Positions 1 through 9,307 of a stretch of 64,000 nucleotides of DNA are shown in pieces (position 1 is the stretch's first letter; each line of letters opens with the position of its first letter). A program made the translations under genes and the position numbers. Below the pieces are notes generated by a model. That model did no database searches. It had not been told where the DNA came from and was given only the letters and a program-made list of their open reading frames with translations. The stretch lies in the NCBI RefSeq assembly GCF_000384295.1, contig NZ_KB913037.1, positions 7,751,533 to 7,815,532 on the forward strand. Direction: 5' to 3'. Origin of the DNA: Amycolatopsis balhimycina FH 1894 (lineage in GTDB: Bacteria > Actinomycetota > Actinomycetes > Mycobacteriales > Pseudonocardiaceae).

Positions 1-459
1 AGCGCGGTCTGCGCGGACATCGGCGCGCGCAAGATCCGCGAAGAGATCGACGCCATGGAAGTCCTCGGCGTCAACCCGATCCAGCGCCTCATCGTGCCGC
101 GGGTGCTCGCCGCGATGGTGGTTTCGGTGCTGCTCAACGGCTTGGTCAGCGTCGTCGGCGTGCTCGGCGGTTACTTCTTCAACGTCGTCCTGCAGGGCGG
201 CACGCCGGGGGCGTACCTGGCCAGCTTCAACGCGCTCGCGCAGGTCCCGGACCTCTGGGTCAGCGAGATCAAGGCGCTGCTGTACGGCTTCGTCGCCGGG
301 GTCGTCGCGGCGTTCCGCGGGCTGAACCCGCCGCCTGGGCCGAAGGGCGTCGGCGACGCGGTCAACCAAGCTGTCGTCATCACGTTCCTGCTGCTGTTCC
401 TGATCAACGTCGTGCTCACCGCGATCTACCTGCGGATCGTCCCGCCGAAGGCCATGTGA
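1..459 (+). CDS. MlaE/YrbE-family ABC transporter permease, first of pair (5' partial)
   Basis: The frame is open from the first base and ends at TGA 457-459, so only the last 152 residues are visible. It is a YrbE/MlaE permease: the KIREEIDAMEVLGVNPIQ segment is the conserved cytoplasmic loop of the family, and hydrophobic helices follow. In mce operons two YrbE permeases form the membrane channel of an ABC importer that takes lipids or sterols from MCE proteins. The next gene starts on the A of this stop codon, so the two are translationally coupled. The start and the operon promoter lie outside the window. Confidence 0.9.
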   Translation, partial: SAVCADIGARKIREEIDAMEVLGVNPIQRLIVPRVLAAMVVSVLLNGLVSVVGVLGGYFFNVVLQGGTPGAYLASFNALAQVPDLWVSEIKALLYGFVAGVVAAFRGLNPPPGPKGVGDAVNQAVVITFLLLFLINVVLTAIYLRIVPPKAM

Positions 460-1310
460 TGACGGCGGAACCCCTGGACACCACCGACCGGACGCTCGAG
501 TACCTCGCGCGCCCGGGGCAGAGCCTGGAAGGCCTCGGCAAGCAGCTCTCGTTCGCGGCCAAGGCGCTCGCCTGGTCGCCGCGGACGATCCGCCGCTACA
601 GCCGGGAAACCCTGCGGCTGCTCACCGAGGTCTGCTTCGGCACCGGCGGCCTCGCGGTCATCGGCGGCACGCTCGGCGTGATGATCGGGATGACGCTGTT
701 CACCGGGCTCATCGTCGGCCTGCAGGGCTATTCCGCGCTCAACCAGCTCGGCACGGCCGCGCTCACCGGGTTCATCTCCGCCTACTTCAACACCCGCGAA
801 GTCGCGCCCCTTTCGGCCGGGCTCGCGCTGTCCGCGACCGTCGGCTGCGGCTTCACCGCGCAGCTCGGCGCGATGCGGATTTCCGAGGAGATCGACGCGC
901 TCGAAGTCATGGGCGTGCCGAGCATGCCGTACCTCGTGACGACGCGGGTGCTCGCCGGCGTCGCCGCGGTGATCCCGCTGTACGCGGTCGGCTTGCTGTC
1001 GAGCTACCTCGCGTCCCGGCAGATCACCATCTGGCTCTACGGCCAGTCCGCGGGCACCTACGACCACTACTTCACGCTGTTCTTGCCCCCCGGCGACGTC
1101 CTCTGGTCGTTCGGGAAGGTGATCGTGTTCAGCGTGCTCGTGATCCTTTCCCATTGTTATTACGGCTTCAACGCCAGCGGCGGCCCGGCCGGCGTCGGCG
1201 TCGCGGTGGGCCGCGCGGTGCGGACGTCGATCGTGCTGATCTCGGTGCTGGACTTCTTCCTCAGCCTGGCGATCTGGGGCGCGAACACCACGGTGAGGAT
1301 CTCGGGATGA
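459..1310 (+). CDS. yrbEB: MlaE/YrbE-family ABC transporter permease, second of pair
   Basis: A 283-residue integral membrane permease with the loop RISEEIDALEVMGVPSMPYL, the YrbE signature also seen in the gene before it. It is the second of the two permeases expected in an actinobacterial mce operon. I take ATG 459, which shares one base with the preceding stop (TGATG); a GTG three bases earlier is possible. The ATG of the next gene overlaps its stop (ATGA, 1307-1310). The substrate cannot be told from sequence; related Mce systems import fatty acids or cholesterol. Confidence 0.9.
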   Translation: MTAEPLDTTDRTLEYLARPGQSLEGLGKQLSFAAKALAWSPRTIRRYSRETLRLLTEVCFGTGGLAVIGGTLGVMIGMTLFTGLIVGLQGYSALNQLGTAALTGFISAYFNTREVAPLSAGLALSATVGCGFTAQLGAMRISEEIDALEVMGVPSMPYLVTTRVLAGVAAVIPLYAVGLLSSYLASRQITIWLYGQSAGTYDHYFTLFLPPGDVLWSFGKVIVFSVLVILSHCYYGFNASGGPAGVGVAVGRAVRTSIVLISVLDFFLSLAIWGANTTVRISG

Positions 1311-2629
1311 GGCGCGAGCTCTGGCAGCGGCTCCGGTACCAGGTGCTGGGGCTGGCCTTCCTGCTCGTCGCCGCCTTGTTCATCGCGTCCACGCTCGCCG
1401 TCTACAACAAGGCCTTCACGCCCGTGACGCTCGTGAAGCTCGAGACCGACCGCGTCGGCAGCCAGCTGCGCACCGGCGGGGACGTCAAGGTCCGCGGCAT
1501 GCTCGTCGGCGAAGTCCGGTCGGTGCTCGCGAAGGGCGACCACGCCGAGCTGGAGCTGGCCCTGGACCCGGACAAGACGGCCGTCATCCCGGCGAACGTG
1601 TCGGCGCGGTTGCTCCCGAAGACGCTCTTCGGCGAGCGCTATGTCGCCCTGCAGCTGCCGGCCACGAAGGAACGGCCGATCAAGGCCGGCGACGTCATCC
1701 CGCAGGACCGCAGCAGCGCCGCGATCGAGCTGCAGAAGGTCCTCGACGACGTGATGCCGCTGCTGCAGGCGGTCCAGCCGGAAAAGCTGTCGAGCACGCT
1801 GACGGCGGTGGCGACCGCGCTCGACGGCCGCGGCAAGCAACTCGGCCAGACCCTCGCCGGCCTGTCCGGCTACCTCGGCAAGCTCAACCCGTCGCTCCCG
1901 GACATCAAGGCCGACATCACCGGCCTGGCGAACGTCGCGGACACCTACGACAAGGCGGCGCCCGACCTGCTGCAGGCGCTGTCCGACCTGACGACCACGA
2001 GCCGCACGATCGTCGACCAGCGCGCCCAGCTGAGCGACCTCTACGCGACGGTCACCGCCGCTTCCGTCGACCTCACGAACTTCCTGCAGGTCAACAAGGA
2101 CAACCTGATCCGGCTCACCACGGCGATCCAGCCGACGCTCGACGTCCTGGCCAAGTACGCGCCCGAGTACCCGTGCCTGCTGAAGCAGCTGGCCGGCGAG
2201 GTCGCCCCGGCCGAGCTGGCCTTCGGCAAGGGCACCGCGCACCCCGAGGTCAGCCGGGTCACCATCGAGTTCGCCGCCAGCCGCGGCAAGTACCTGCCCG
2301 GCGTCGACGAGCCGAAGTACGAGGACAAGCGCGGCCCGCGCTGCTACCCGCAAGTCCCGAAGCCGGGAGTGTGGCCGCAATACCCGCCCGACGGCGCCAT
2401 CAAGGACGGCTCGAGCAAGCCCGCGCCGCCGAAGAACCCGCCCGAGACACTGCCCGCGGGCAGTGGGGCCGTCGGTGGGAACGGCACGATCGTCGGGTCG
2501 GCCTACGAGGACGACCTGATCGACCTGCTCGCCTCGCCCGCCCTCGGCACTTCGCCCGGCGACGTGCCCGGCTGGGCCGGCCTGCTCGTCGGGCCGCTCT
2601 ACCGCGGGGCGGAGGTGGAGCTGAAGTGA
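1307..2629 (+). CDS. mceA: MCE family protein A
   Basis: A 440-residue MCE protein. One N-terminal membrane anchor (about residues 12-31) is followed by the MlaD/MCE beta-barrel domain (about 37-115) containing GGDVKVRGMLVGEV, a long helical region (about 130-290) and a proline-rich C-terminus. MCE proteins A-F form a hexameric lipid conduit spanning the periplasm to the YrbE permeases. An upstream in-frame extension exists, but ATG 1307 overlaps the yrbEB stop as ATGA and begins a normal anchor sequence, so it is the likely start. It is the longest of the six MCE proteins here. Confidence 0.9.
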   Translation: MRRELWQRLRYQVLGLAFLLVAALFIASTLAVYNKAFTPVTLVKLETDRVGSQLRTGGDVKVRGMLVGEVRSVLAKGDHAELELALDPDKTAVIPANVSARLLPKTLFGERYVALQLPATKERPIKAGDVIPQDRSSAAIELQKVLDDVMPLLQAVQPEKLSSTLTAVATALDGRGKQLGQTLAGLSGYLGKLNPSLPDIKADITGLANVADTYDKAAPDLLQALSDLTTTSRTIVDQRAQLSDLYATVTAASVDLTNFLQVNKDNLIRLTTAIQPTLDVLAKYAPEYPCLLKQLAGEVAPAELAFGKGTAHPEVSRVTIEFAASRGKYLPGVDEPKYEDKRGPRCYPQVPKPGVWPQYPPDGAIKDGSSKPAPPKNPPETLPAGSGAVGGNGTIVGSAYEDDLIDLLASPALGTSPGDVPGWAGLLVGPLYRGAEVELK

Positions 2630-3663
2630 GGAGTTTCGTCCCGTCCTTGGTGAAGCTGGGCATCTTCGCGGTGGTCACCGTGCTGCTCACCGGGATCCTC
2701 GCGGCCACCATCGCGAACACCAACTTCGGCGAGACCTCCGGCTACCTGGCCAAGTTCACCGACGCGTCCGGCCTCAAGGAAGGCGACGACGTCCGCATCG
2801 CCGGCGTCAAGGTCGGGCAGGTCGACACGATCGAGGTCGTCGAGGGGGAGCGGAACCTCGCGCAGGTCCGGTTCGACATCGAACACGCCTACCGGCTGCC
2901 CGAGACGGTGACCGCGACGATCAAGTACCGCAACCTCGTCGGGCAGCGCTACCTCGCGCTCGGTACCGACGTCCCAGGGGACAAGACATTGCCGGACGGC
3001 GGCACGATCCCGCCCGAGCGCACCAAGCCCGCGTTGAACCTCACGGTGTTGTTCAACGGCTTCAAGCCGCTGTTCAAGGCGCTCAGCCCGAAGGACGTCA
3101 ACCAGCTCTCGGCCGAGATCATCAGCGTCTTCCAGGGCGAGGGCGGCACGATCACCAGCCTGCTCCAGCACACCGCGTCACTGACGACCGCGATCGCGAG
3201 CAAGGACCAGGTGATCGGCCAGGTCATCGCCAACCTCAACACCGTGCTCGGCACGGTCAACGCCCACGGCGCCCAGCTCGGCGACCTCATCGAACAGACC
3301 CAGAAACTCGTCAGCGGCCTGGCCGAGCAGCGCAAGCCGATCGGGGACGCGGTCAGCGCGCTCGGCGACCTCGCGGTGTCGACCACCGGCCTGCTCGCCG
3401 ACGCGCGCCCGGCGCTGAAGGACGACGTCGCGAAGCTGGGCACGCTCTCGCAGAACCTCGGCGACTCCGGCGTGCTGCTCAACCACCTCCTCGAGGTGCT
3501 GCCGGGCAACCTGCAGAAGTTCACCCGGACGCTGAGCTACGGCAGCTGGTTCAACTACTACCTGTGCGGGATCACCGGCACCATCGGCATTTCCTCGCTC
3601 GACATCACGCTGCCGATCATCCCGATCCCCGGCACCCAGCGCGCGGAGAGGTGTGGGCCATGA
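2626..3663 (+). CDS. mceB: MCE family protein B
   Basis: A 345-residue MCE protein with an N-terminal hydrophobic anchor (about residues 5-25), an MCE domain (about 35-115, containing EGDDVRIAGVKVGQVDTI) and a long helical part. The conserved C-terminal motif with NYYLCG and a second cysteine recurs in mceC. GTG 2626 overlaps the mceA stop (GTGA). It is part of the same heteromeric lipid-import assembly; the stop overlaps mceC by four bases. Confidence 0.9.
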   Translation: MRSFVPSLVKLGIFAVVTVLLTGILAATIANTNFGETSGYLAKFTDASGLKEGDDVRIAGVKVGQVDTIEVVEGERNLAQVRFDIEHAYRLPETVTATIKYRNLVGQRYLALGTDVPGDKTLPDGGTIPPERTKPALNLTVLFNGFKPLFKALSPKDVNQLSAEIISVFQGEGGTITSLLQHTASLTTAIASKDQVIGQVIANLNTVLGTVNAHGAQLGDLIEQTQKLVSGLAEQRKPIGDAVSALGDLAVSTTGLLADARPALKDDVAKLGTLSQNLGDSGVLLNHLLEVLPGNLQKFTRTLSYGSWFNYYLCGITGTIGISSLDITLPIIPIPGTQRAERCGP

Positions 3664-4760
3664 GCCGTTTGGGGGGTCCAGGGGGGCTTGTCCCCCGGCC
3701 GGGGTCTGGGGCTCGGCCCCAGAAGACATGGAAGCCGCTGAAGGAACGCAATCAAGCGATGGTCGGCGCGGTCGCGCTCGTGCTGATCGTGCTCGTCACG
3801 GCCACGACGTACTTCTCCGACCAGCTCCCGTTCTTCGGCAACGGCACGACGTACTCGGCGTACTTCGGCGAGTCCGCGGGGCTGGCGCCGGACAACGAGG
3901 TCGAGGTCGCCGGCGTCAAGGTCGGCACGGTGTCGTCGGTGAAGCTCGCGGGCAAGCAGGTCCTGGTCAGATTCCGGGTCAAGGACGTCCGGGTCGGCGA
4001 CGCGACGACGGCGTCCATCGAGATCAAGACGCTGCTGGGGGAGAAGTACCTCGCGCTCGACCCGAAGGGCGGCGGCGCGCAGGAGCCGAACTCGGCCATT
4101 CCCCAGGCCCGCACGCGCACGCCGTTCCAGCTGCAGGACGCCTTCGAGCAGCTGTCGACGACGGTCGGCGACATCGACACGAAACAACTGGCGGACAGCT
4201 TCAACGCGCTTTCCGACAGCCTCAAGGACAGCCCGCAGTACCTGAAGGACACCCTCAACGGGCTGTCGTCCCTGGCGAAGACGGTGTCCTACCGCGACGC
4301 CGACCTCCACACGCTGCTGGCGAACACGAGTCAGGTCTCGAAGACACTGTCCGACCGCAACGCCCAGCTGCAACGCGTGATCAGCGACGGCAACCTGCTG
4401 CTCACCGAGCTGCAGAACCGCAAGGCCGCGATCAACGCCCTGCTCACCGGCACCCGGCAGCTGTCGCAGCAGCTGACCGGGCTGGTCCAGGACAACCGCG
4501 ACCAGCTCAGGCCGACGCTGGAGAAGCTCGGGAAGGTGACCGACATCCTGCAGCGCAACCAGGGCAACCTCGACAAGAGCCTGCGGCTGATGGCGCCGTT
4601 CGCCCGCGTCGGCGCCAACGCCACCGGCAACGGCCGCTGGTTCGAGGGCTACCTGTGCGGGCTGCTGCCGCCGACGATCACCATCGGTGGGCTGCACATC
4701 AACCCCGAAGGCTGCACCCCGCCGATCGCCGCGCCGAACCAGGGGGTGGGCGGCCGATGA
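3660..4760 (+). CDS. mceC: MCE family protein C, with an in-frame repeat at its N-terminus
   Basis: A 366-residue MCE protein. ATG 3660 overlaps the mceB stop. Residues 1-3 are followed by a Gly/Pro-rich stretch (about 4-22, LGGPGGLVPRPGSGARPQK) that looks foreign to the family. It is encoded by a GC-rich repeat at 3668-3725, after which normal sequence resumes: basic residues, membrane anchor (about 36-55) and MCE domain (DNEVEVAGVKVGTVSSVKL). The C-terminus carries the paired-cysteine GYLCG motif. The repeat lengthens only the cytoplasmic side of the anchor, so function is probably kept. Confidence 0.88.
   Translation: MSRLGGPGGLVPRPGSGARPQKTWKPLKERNQAMVGAVALVLIVLVTATTYFSDQLPFFGNGTTYSAYFGESAGLAPDNEVEVAGVKVGTVSSVKLAGKQVLVRFRVKDVRVGDATTASIEIKTLLGEKYLALDPKGGGAQEPNSAIPQARTRTPFQLQDAFEQLSTTVGDIDTKQLADSFNALSDSLKDSPQYLKDTLNGLSSLAKTVSYRDADLHTLLANTSQVSKTLSDRNAQLQRVISDGNLLLTELQNRKAAINALLTGTRQLSQQLTGLVQDNRDQLRPTLEKLGKVTDILQRNQGNLDKSLRLMAPFARVGANATGNGRWFEGYLCGLLPPTITIGGLHINPEGCTPPIAAPNQGVGGR
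3668..3725 (+). repeat. GC-rich repeat inserted in frame in mceC (type A)
   Basis: These bases hold nested inverted repeats: GGGGGGCTTGTCCCCC with neighbouring GGGG/CCCC arms, then CTGGGGCTCGGCCCCAG. The run is unlike the rest of the operon and encodes a Gly/Pro stretch directly after the start of mceC. A diverged, reverse-oriented relative may lie at 42911-42960. It differs in sequence from the CTTCG repeats at 21461, 27800 and 62061. Confidence 0.6.
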
Positions 4761-5950
4761 CCATCCGCACCTACCGCGGCCGGAGCCTCGTGACGTGGCT
4801 GGCGTTCGCGTGCGTCCTCGCGCTGATCGTCACCGCCGGGCTCTACCTGGTGTTCCGGTCGTCGAGCGGCACCAAGCTTTCCGCGTACTTCGGCAAGACC
4901 GTCGGGCTGTACGCGGGTTCGTCGGTGCGGGTGCTCGGCGTGCCGGTCGGCCGGGTCACCGACGTCACGCCCGAGGGTGACGCGGTCCGCGTCGACATGC
5001 GGGTCGACGACGTGCCGCTGCCGGCCGGCGTCGGCGCGGTCGTCGTCGCGCCGAGCCTGGTCAGCGACCGGTACGTCCAGCTGACGCCGGCCTACGACAG
5101 CGGGCCGGTCCTGGCGACGGGCACGGTCCTGCCGCGCGAGCGCACGGCGACGCCCGTCGAGCTGGACGACCTCTACTCGAGCCTGGACAAGCTCTCGACG
5201 GCGCTGGGGCCGAACGGCGCCAACAAGAACGGCGCGCTGTCCGGCGTGCTCGACACCGCGGCGAACACGTTGAAGGGCAACGGTGCTTCGCTGAACTCGA
5301 CGGTCGGGCAGCTCGCCCAGCTCGCGAAGACCCTCGACGGTTCGAAGGACGACCTGTTCTCGACCGTGCGGAACCTGAACTCGTTCACCGGCGCCCTGGC
5401 CCAGAGCGACCAGCAGCTCAACGAGTTCTACGGCCGCGTCGCCGACGTCAGCCGGTTCCTCGCCGCCGACTCCGCCGACGTCGGGGCCGCGCTGCAGTCC
5501 CTCGGTGGCGCGCTCGGCGACGTCCAGCAGTTCGTCAACGACAACAAGGCCGCGCTGGAGTCCAATGTGGACAAGCTGGCGTCGCTGTCGAAGGTGCTCG
5601 TCGACCAGCGCGCCGCGCTCGCCGAGGTGCTCGACATCGCCCCGACCGGCGCCACCAACTTCATCAACTCCTACGACGCGGCGTCGGGCACCATCGCCGT
5701 CCGCGACAATTTGAACGAGCTGACCAACCCGCCGATCCTCACCGTGTGCCGGCTGATCAGCGCGGTCACGCCGAAGGAAGTCCCCGACGCGCTCGGGAAC
5801 ATCTGCAAGCAGCTCGCGCCGATCCTGGACGGCGCGCTCAAGCTGCCGACGATCCCGCAGGTGCTCAACTCCCTGCAGAACGGGACACTCCCGCCGTTGC
5901 CGCTCCCGCTGGTCGACGTGATGGAACAGCTTTCCGGTGGTGCGAAGTGA
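4757..5950 (+). CDS. mceD: MCE family protein D
   Basis: A 397-residue MCE protein. A membrane anchor (about residues 12-32) is followed by an MCE domain with AGSSVRVLGVPVGRVTDV (about 52-70), a long helical segment rich in Leu, Ser and Asn, and a C-terminus ending in a proline-rich tail. ATG 4757 overlaps the mceC stop by four bases and GTG of mceE overlaps its own stop. The helical region corresponds to the needle-forming part of the MCE hexamer. Confidence 0.9.
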   Translation: MTIRTYRGRSLVTWLAFACVLALIVTAGLYLVFRSSSGTKLSAYFGKTVGLYAGSSVRVLGVPVGRVTDVTPEGDAVRVDMRVDDVPLPAGVGAVVVAPSLVSDRYVQLTPAYDSGPVLATGTVLPRERTATPVELDDLYSSLDKLSTALGPNGANKNGALSGVLDTAANTLKGNGASLNSTVGQLAQLAKTLDGSKDDLFSTVRNLNSFTGALAQSDQQLNEFYGRVADVSRFLAADSADVGAALQSLGGALGDVQQFVNDNKAALESNVDKLASLSKVLVDQRAALAEVLDIAPTGATNFINSYDAASGTIAVRDNLNELTNPPILTVCRLISAVTPKEVPDALGNICKQLAPILDGALKLPTIPQVLNSLQNGTLPPLPLPLVDVMEQLSGGAK

Positions 5951-7110
5951 ACCGGCGGCAGCGGATCGCCGGCGCGCTGGCCGGGGTGCTCGTCCTGGCC
6001 GGCTGCAGCGACGGCGGGTTCAACGGCCTCTACGGCATGCCGCTGCCGGGCGGCGCCGACGTCGGCGACCACCCGTACCACGTCACCGCGCTGTTCACCG
6101 ACGTGCTGGACCTGGTGCCGCAGTCGAGCGTCAAGGTCAACGACGTCGCGGTCGGCCGGGTCGACAAGATCACCCTGACGCCGGACACGCGGTCCGCGCT
6201 GGTGGCGATGACCGTCAACGGCGACATCGCGCTGCCCGCGAACGCCCGCGCCGAGCTGAAGCAGTCCAGCTTGCTGGGGGAGAAGTTCGTCGAGCTGAGC
6301 GTGCCCACGACCGAACCGGCCACCGGGAAACTGGCCGGCGGTGCGCAGATCCCGCTCGGGCGCACCAACCGCAACCCCGAGGTCGAAGAGGTGCTCGGCG
6401 CGCTTTCCCTGCTGCTCAACGGCGGCGGCGTCGAGCAGATCCAGAAGATCAGCCACGAACTGAACGACGCGCTGTCGGGCAACGAGCCGGAGATCCGGGC
6501 GCTGCTGTCCCGGGTGGACGAACTGGCGACGCAGCTCGACGGGCACAAGACGGAGATCCTGCGCGCGATCGACGGGCTCGGAAAGCTCTCGAAGACCTTG
6601 ACGGGGCAGACGCAGAACCTGACGAACGCGCTCGACAACCTCGCGCCGGGCCTGAAGATCGTCACCGACCAGCGCGACCAGCTCGTGAGCATGCTCAACG
6701 CGCTGAACACGCTGTCCGGCGTCGCGGTCGAGACCGTGACGAAGAGCCGCGACCAGCTCGTGGCGAACCTCAAGGCGCTGCAGCCGACGTTGACGAAGCT
6801 CGGCGAGGCGGGCCAGAACCTGCCGAACGCGTTGCAGATCCTGCTGACCTACCCGTTCCCGGACTACGCGGGCAATGTGATCAAGGGCGACTACGCGAAC
6901 GTCGAAGCGAACGTGAACCTCGATCTGGACGTCTTGATCCAGAACTTCACGAACTCGTCGCAGCCGCCGATCGCGCTGCCGTCCGGGATCGGCGGTCAGC
7001 AGACCCCGCTCGCGCCGCCGCTGCCGCTGCCCGACCTCGGCTCGGGTCCGCAGGCCGCGGGCCCCGACCTGCTGGGCGGGCTGCTCGGCCTGATCGGGGG
7101 TGGCCGGTGA
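5947..7110 (+). CDS. mceE: MCE family lipoprotein E
   Basis: A 387-residue MCE protein with a lipoprotein signal: basic NRRQR, a hydrophobic stretch and the lipobox LAGC with the acylated cysteine at residue 20. In actinobacterial mce operons the fifth MCE gene is typically the lipoprotein (LprK-type), as here. The MCE domain (about 45-120) contains SSVKVNDVAVGRVDKI. GTG 5947 overlaps the mceD stop. The C-terminus is rich in Pro, Leu and Gly. Confidence 0.9.
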   Translation: MNRRQRIAGALAGVLVLAGCSDGGFNGLYGMPLPGGADVGDHPYHVTALFTDVLDLVPQSSVKVNDVAVGRVDKITLTPDTRSALVAMTVNGDIALPANARAELKQSSLLGEKFVELSVPTTEPATGKLAGGAQIPLGRTNRNPEVEEVLGALSLLLNGGGVEQIQKISHELNDALSGNEPEIRALLSRVDELATQLDGHKTEILRAIDGLGKLSKTLTGQTQNLTNALDNLAPGLKIVTDQRDQLVSMLNALNTLSGVAVETVTKSRDQLVANLKALQPTLTKLGEAGQNLPNALQILLTYPFPDYAGNVIKGDYANVEANVNLDLDVLIQNFTNSSQPPIALPSGIGGQQTPLAPPLPLPDLGSGPQAAGPDLLGGLLGLIGGGR

Positions 7111-8336
7111 CCCGCAAGATCCGCGTCCAGCTGCTCGCGTTCGTCGTCATCGCGGTGGTGTCCGTCGTCTACGCCGGCGGCCACTACGCCGGGCTGGACC
7201 GGCTCTTCGGCAACCGCGGCTACGTCGTCACCGCGCAGCTGACCGACTCCGGCGGCATCTTCGTCAACTCCGAGGTCGCCTACCGCGGGGTCACGGTCGG
7301 CCGGGTGACGTCGATGACGCTCACCGAGCACGGCGTCGACGTCGCCCTCGACATCGACGCGGGCGCGCCGGACATCCCGGCCGACGCGCACGCGCAGGTG
7401 GCGAACCGGTCGGCGGTGGGGGAGCAGTTCGTCGACCTGCTGCCCCAGCACAACGGCGGCCCGTTCCTGACGGACGGCTCGGTGATCACCGCGGACAAGA
7501 CGTCGCTGCCGCCGTCGCCGGACACGGTGCTCAGCCACCTCGACGACCTCGTCGCGAGTGTGCACCCGGATTCGCTGCGGACGGTCGTCGACGAGACGTA
7601 CGACGCGTTCGCGGGCGCGGGACCGGAGCTGCAGCAGCTGCTCGACAGCACGGGTTCGCTGACCGCGGTGGCCGCGCAGTACGTGCCGCAGACGCAGGGG
7701 CTGCTGGCGAACTCGCGGATCGTGCTGGGCACCCAGGAACGGCAGGCGGCGAACATCACCGACTTCGCCTCCGGCCTTCGCGCGATCGCGGGTCAGCTCA
7801 AGAAGTCCGATCCGGACCTGCGGCGCGTGATCGCGCAGGCACCGCGGCTGAGCAGGCAGATCAGCGACGTGCTCGCCGCGTCCGGGACCGACCTGGGCGT
7901 GCTGTTCGCCAACCTGCTGACGACCGCGCAGATCACGACGTCCCGCAAGGACTCCATCGAGGAACTGCTGGTGGCGTACCCGATCATCTCGGCGTTCTCG
8001 CCGTCGACGTCCCCGGACGGCACGGGTCACCTCGGCGTGGTGTTCAACTTCTTCGACCCGGCTTCGTGCACGAAGGGCTACGAAGGCACGAAGGAGCGTC
8101 CGGCCAACGACACCACCGAAGCGCCGGTGAACACGAAGGCCTACTGCGCCGAGCCGCCGGGCAGCCCGACCGGTGTGCGCGGGGCGCAGAACGCGCCCTA
8201 CGCGGGCAAGCCGCCGGCCGTTCCCGCGGCGCCGCAGCAGCAGGCCGCGTCGGCTCCTCAGCAGCTTCCGGGGATGCTGAGCCTGCTCACCGGGCCGTCG
8301 GCGGGCGGACTGGGCAAGCTGCTGGGCGCGCCGTGA
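7107..8336 (+). CDS. mceF: MCE family protein F
   Basis: A 409-residue MCE protein, the last of six. The N-terminal anchor (about residues 6-24) precedes an MCE domain with VNSEVAYRGVTVGRVTSM. A long helical region ends with the PASCTKGYEGT segment, which resembles the conserved cysteine segment of F-type MCE proteins. The tail is Ala/Pro/Gln-rich. GTG 7107 overlaps the mceE stop as GTGA. Confidence 0.9.
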   Translation: MTRKIRVQLLAFVVIAVVSVVYAGGHYAGLDRLFGNRGYVVTAQLTDSGGIFVNSEVAYRGVTVGRVTSMTLTEHGVDVALDIDAGAPDIPADAHAQVANRSAVGEQFVDLLPQHNGGPFLTDGSVITADKTSLPPSPDTVLSHLDDLVASVHPDSLRTVVDETYDAFAGAGPELQQLLDSTGSLTAVAAQYVPQTQGLLANSRIVLGTQERQAANITDFASGLRAIAGQLKKSDPDLRRVIAQAPRLSRQISDVLAASGTDLGVLFANLLTTAQITTSRKDSIEELLVAYPIISAFSPSTSPDGTGHLGVVFNFFDPASCTKGYEGTKERPANDTTEAPVNTKAYCAEPPGSPTGVRGAQNAPYAGKPPAVPAAPQQQAASAPQQLPGMLSLLTGPSAGGLGKLLGAP

Positions 8337-8821
8337 GGTTCCGTCTCCTGGTGGCGGCCGCGGTGGTTTCCGTGCTGGCGGCGGCTTTCTCGGGCTGGTC
8401 GTGGTGGCGCGCGGCCACCGACGACGCGTCGGCGCGCGGACGCGAGCGGGACGCGGTGCTGGCGGCGGCGGGGCCTTCACTCGTCACGTTGAACACGATC
8501 GACTACCGCACGGCGGCGGCGGACGTGGACCGCTGGATAGCGGCGACGACGGGGCAGTACGGGAAGGACCTCGAAGGCGACCGCCAGCTGCAGATCGACC
8601 GTGCTTCCACAGCTCGCACGGTTTCTTCGGCCTCGCTGGTGCAGGCGGCGGTGACGGAGATCGACGTTTCCCACGGGACGGCGCGCCTCCTGGCGGTGCT
8701 CGACGTCCGGGTTTCCGCTGGAGGCGGCGCGGTCACCCCGAAGATGAACCGGCTGACCGTGGACGTGGCCCGGTCCGACGCGGGGTGGAAGATCGCCGGC
8801 GTCCAGGCGGCGGGCTCATGA
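8333..8821 (+). CDS. Mce-associated membrane protein
   Basis: A 162-residue protein with one N-terminal transmembrane helix (about residues 5-25) and an alpha+beta extracytoplasmic domain resembling the SnoaL/NTF2-like fold of Mce-associated (Mas) proteins. The conserved-looking part is DYRTAAADVDRWIAATTGQY. Mas proteins are coded directly after mceF and are thought to stabilise or accessorise the MCE complex. GTG 8333 overlaps the mceF stop. Assignment rests on position, topology and length. Confidence 0.8.
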   Translation: MRFRLLVAAAVVSVLAAAFSGWSWWRAATDDASARGRERDAVLAAAGPSLVTLNTIDYRTAAADVDRWIAATTGQYGKDLEGDRQLQIDRASTARTVSSASLVQAAVTEIDVSHGTARLLAVLDVRVSAGGGAVTPKMNRLTVDVARSDAGWKIAGVQAAGS

Positions 8822-9300
8822 CGCGCGTCCTGGCGGCGGTGGTGGTGCTGGCCCTGGGGTGCGCGGTGTGGCTCGGCATCGAGACGGCGTCCCTGTCCCC
8901 GGGCGACAACCAGGCCCTGGTGGACCCGGCGGCGACTTCCGAAGTGACGTCGGAGGTGAGTGACGCGGTGAAGGCGGTGTTCTCCTACGACTACGCGAAC
9001 CTGGCCCGCACCGAGCGGGCGGCCGCGGAGGTCCTGACCGGCGACGCGGTCCGCCAGTACCAGGCCCAGTTCGCGTCGGCCCGAACCCGGGCGACGTCGG
9101 AAAAGCTGATCCGCACGACCACGGTCCGGGCGATCGGGGTCCGATCGTTGCGGGGCGACTCCGCGGATCTGCTCCTGTTTCTGGACCAGCAGACGGTGGC
9201 CCAGGGCGGGGGAGCGCCGTCGTCGTCGGTGGCCCAGCTGTCGGTGACGGCGAAACGGGTCGACGGCCGCTGGAAACTGGCGACGTTGACGGCGCTCTAG
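8818..9300 (+). CDS. Mce-associated membrane protein, second copy
   Basis: A 160-residue protein with an N-terminal hydrophobic helix (about residues 3-20) and a Mas-type extracytoplasmic domain; it contains VFSYDYANLARTERAAAEVL, comparable to the DYRTAAADVDRW region of the preceding gene. ATG 8818 overlaps that gene's stop by four bases. It closes the mce operon: TAG at 9298-9300 is followed seven bases later by the stop of a convergent gene, with no obvious hairpin between them. Confidence 0.8.
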   Translation: MTRVLAAVVVLALGCAVWLGIETASLSPGDNQALVDPAATSEVTSEVSDAVKAVFSYDYANLARTERAAAEVLTGDAVRQYQAQFASARTRATSEKLIRTTTVRAIGVRSLRGDSADLLLFLDQQTVAQGGGAPSSSVAQLSVTAKRVDGRWKLATLTAL

Positions 9301-9307
9301 TGCCGCG

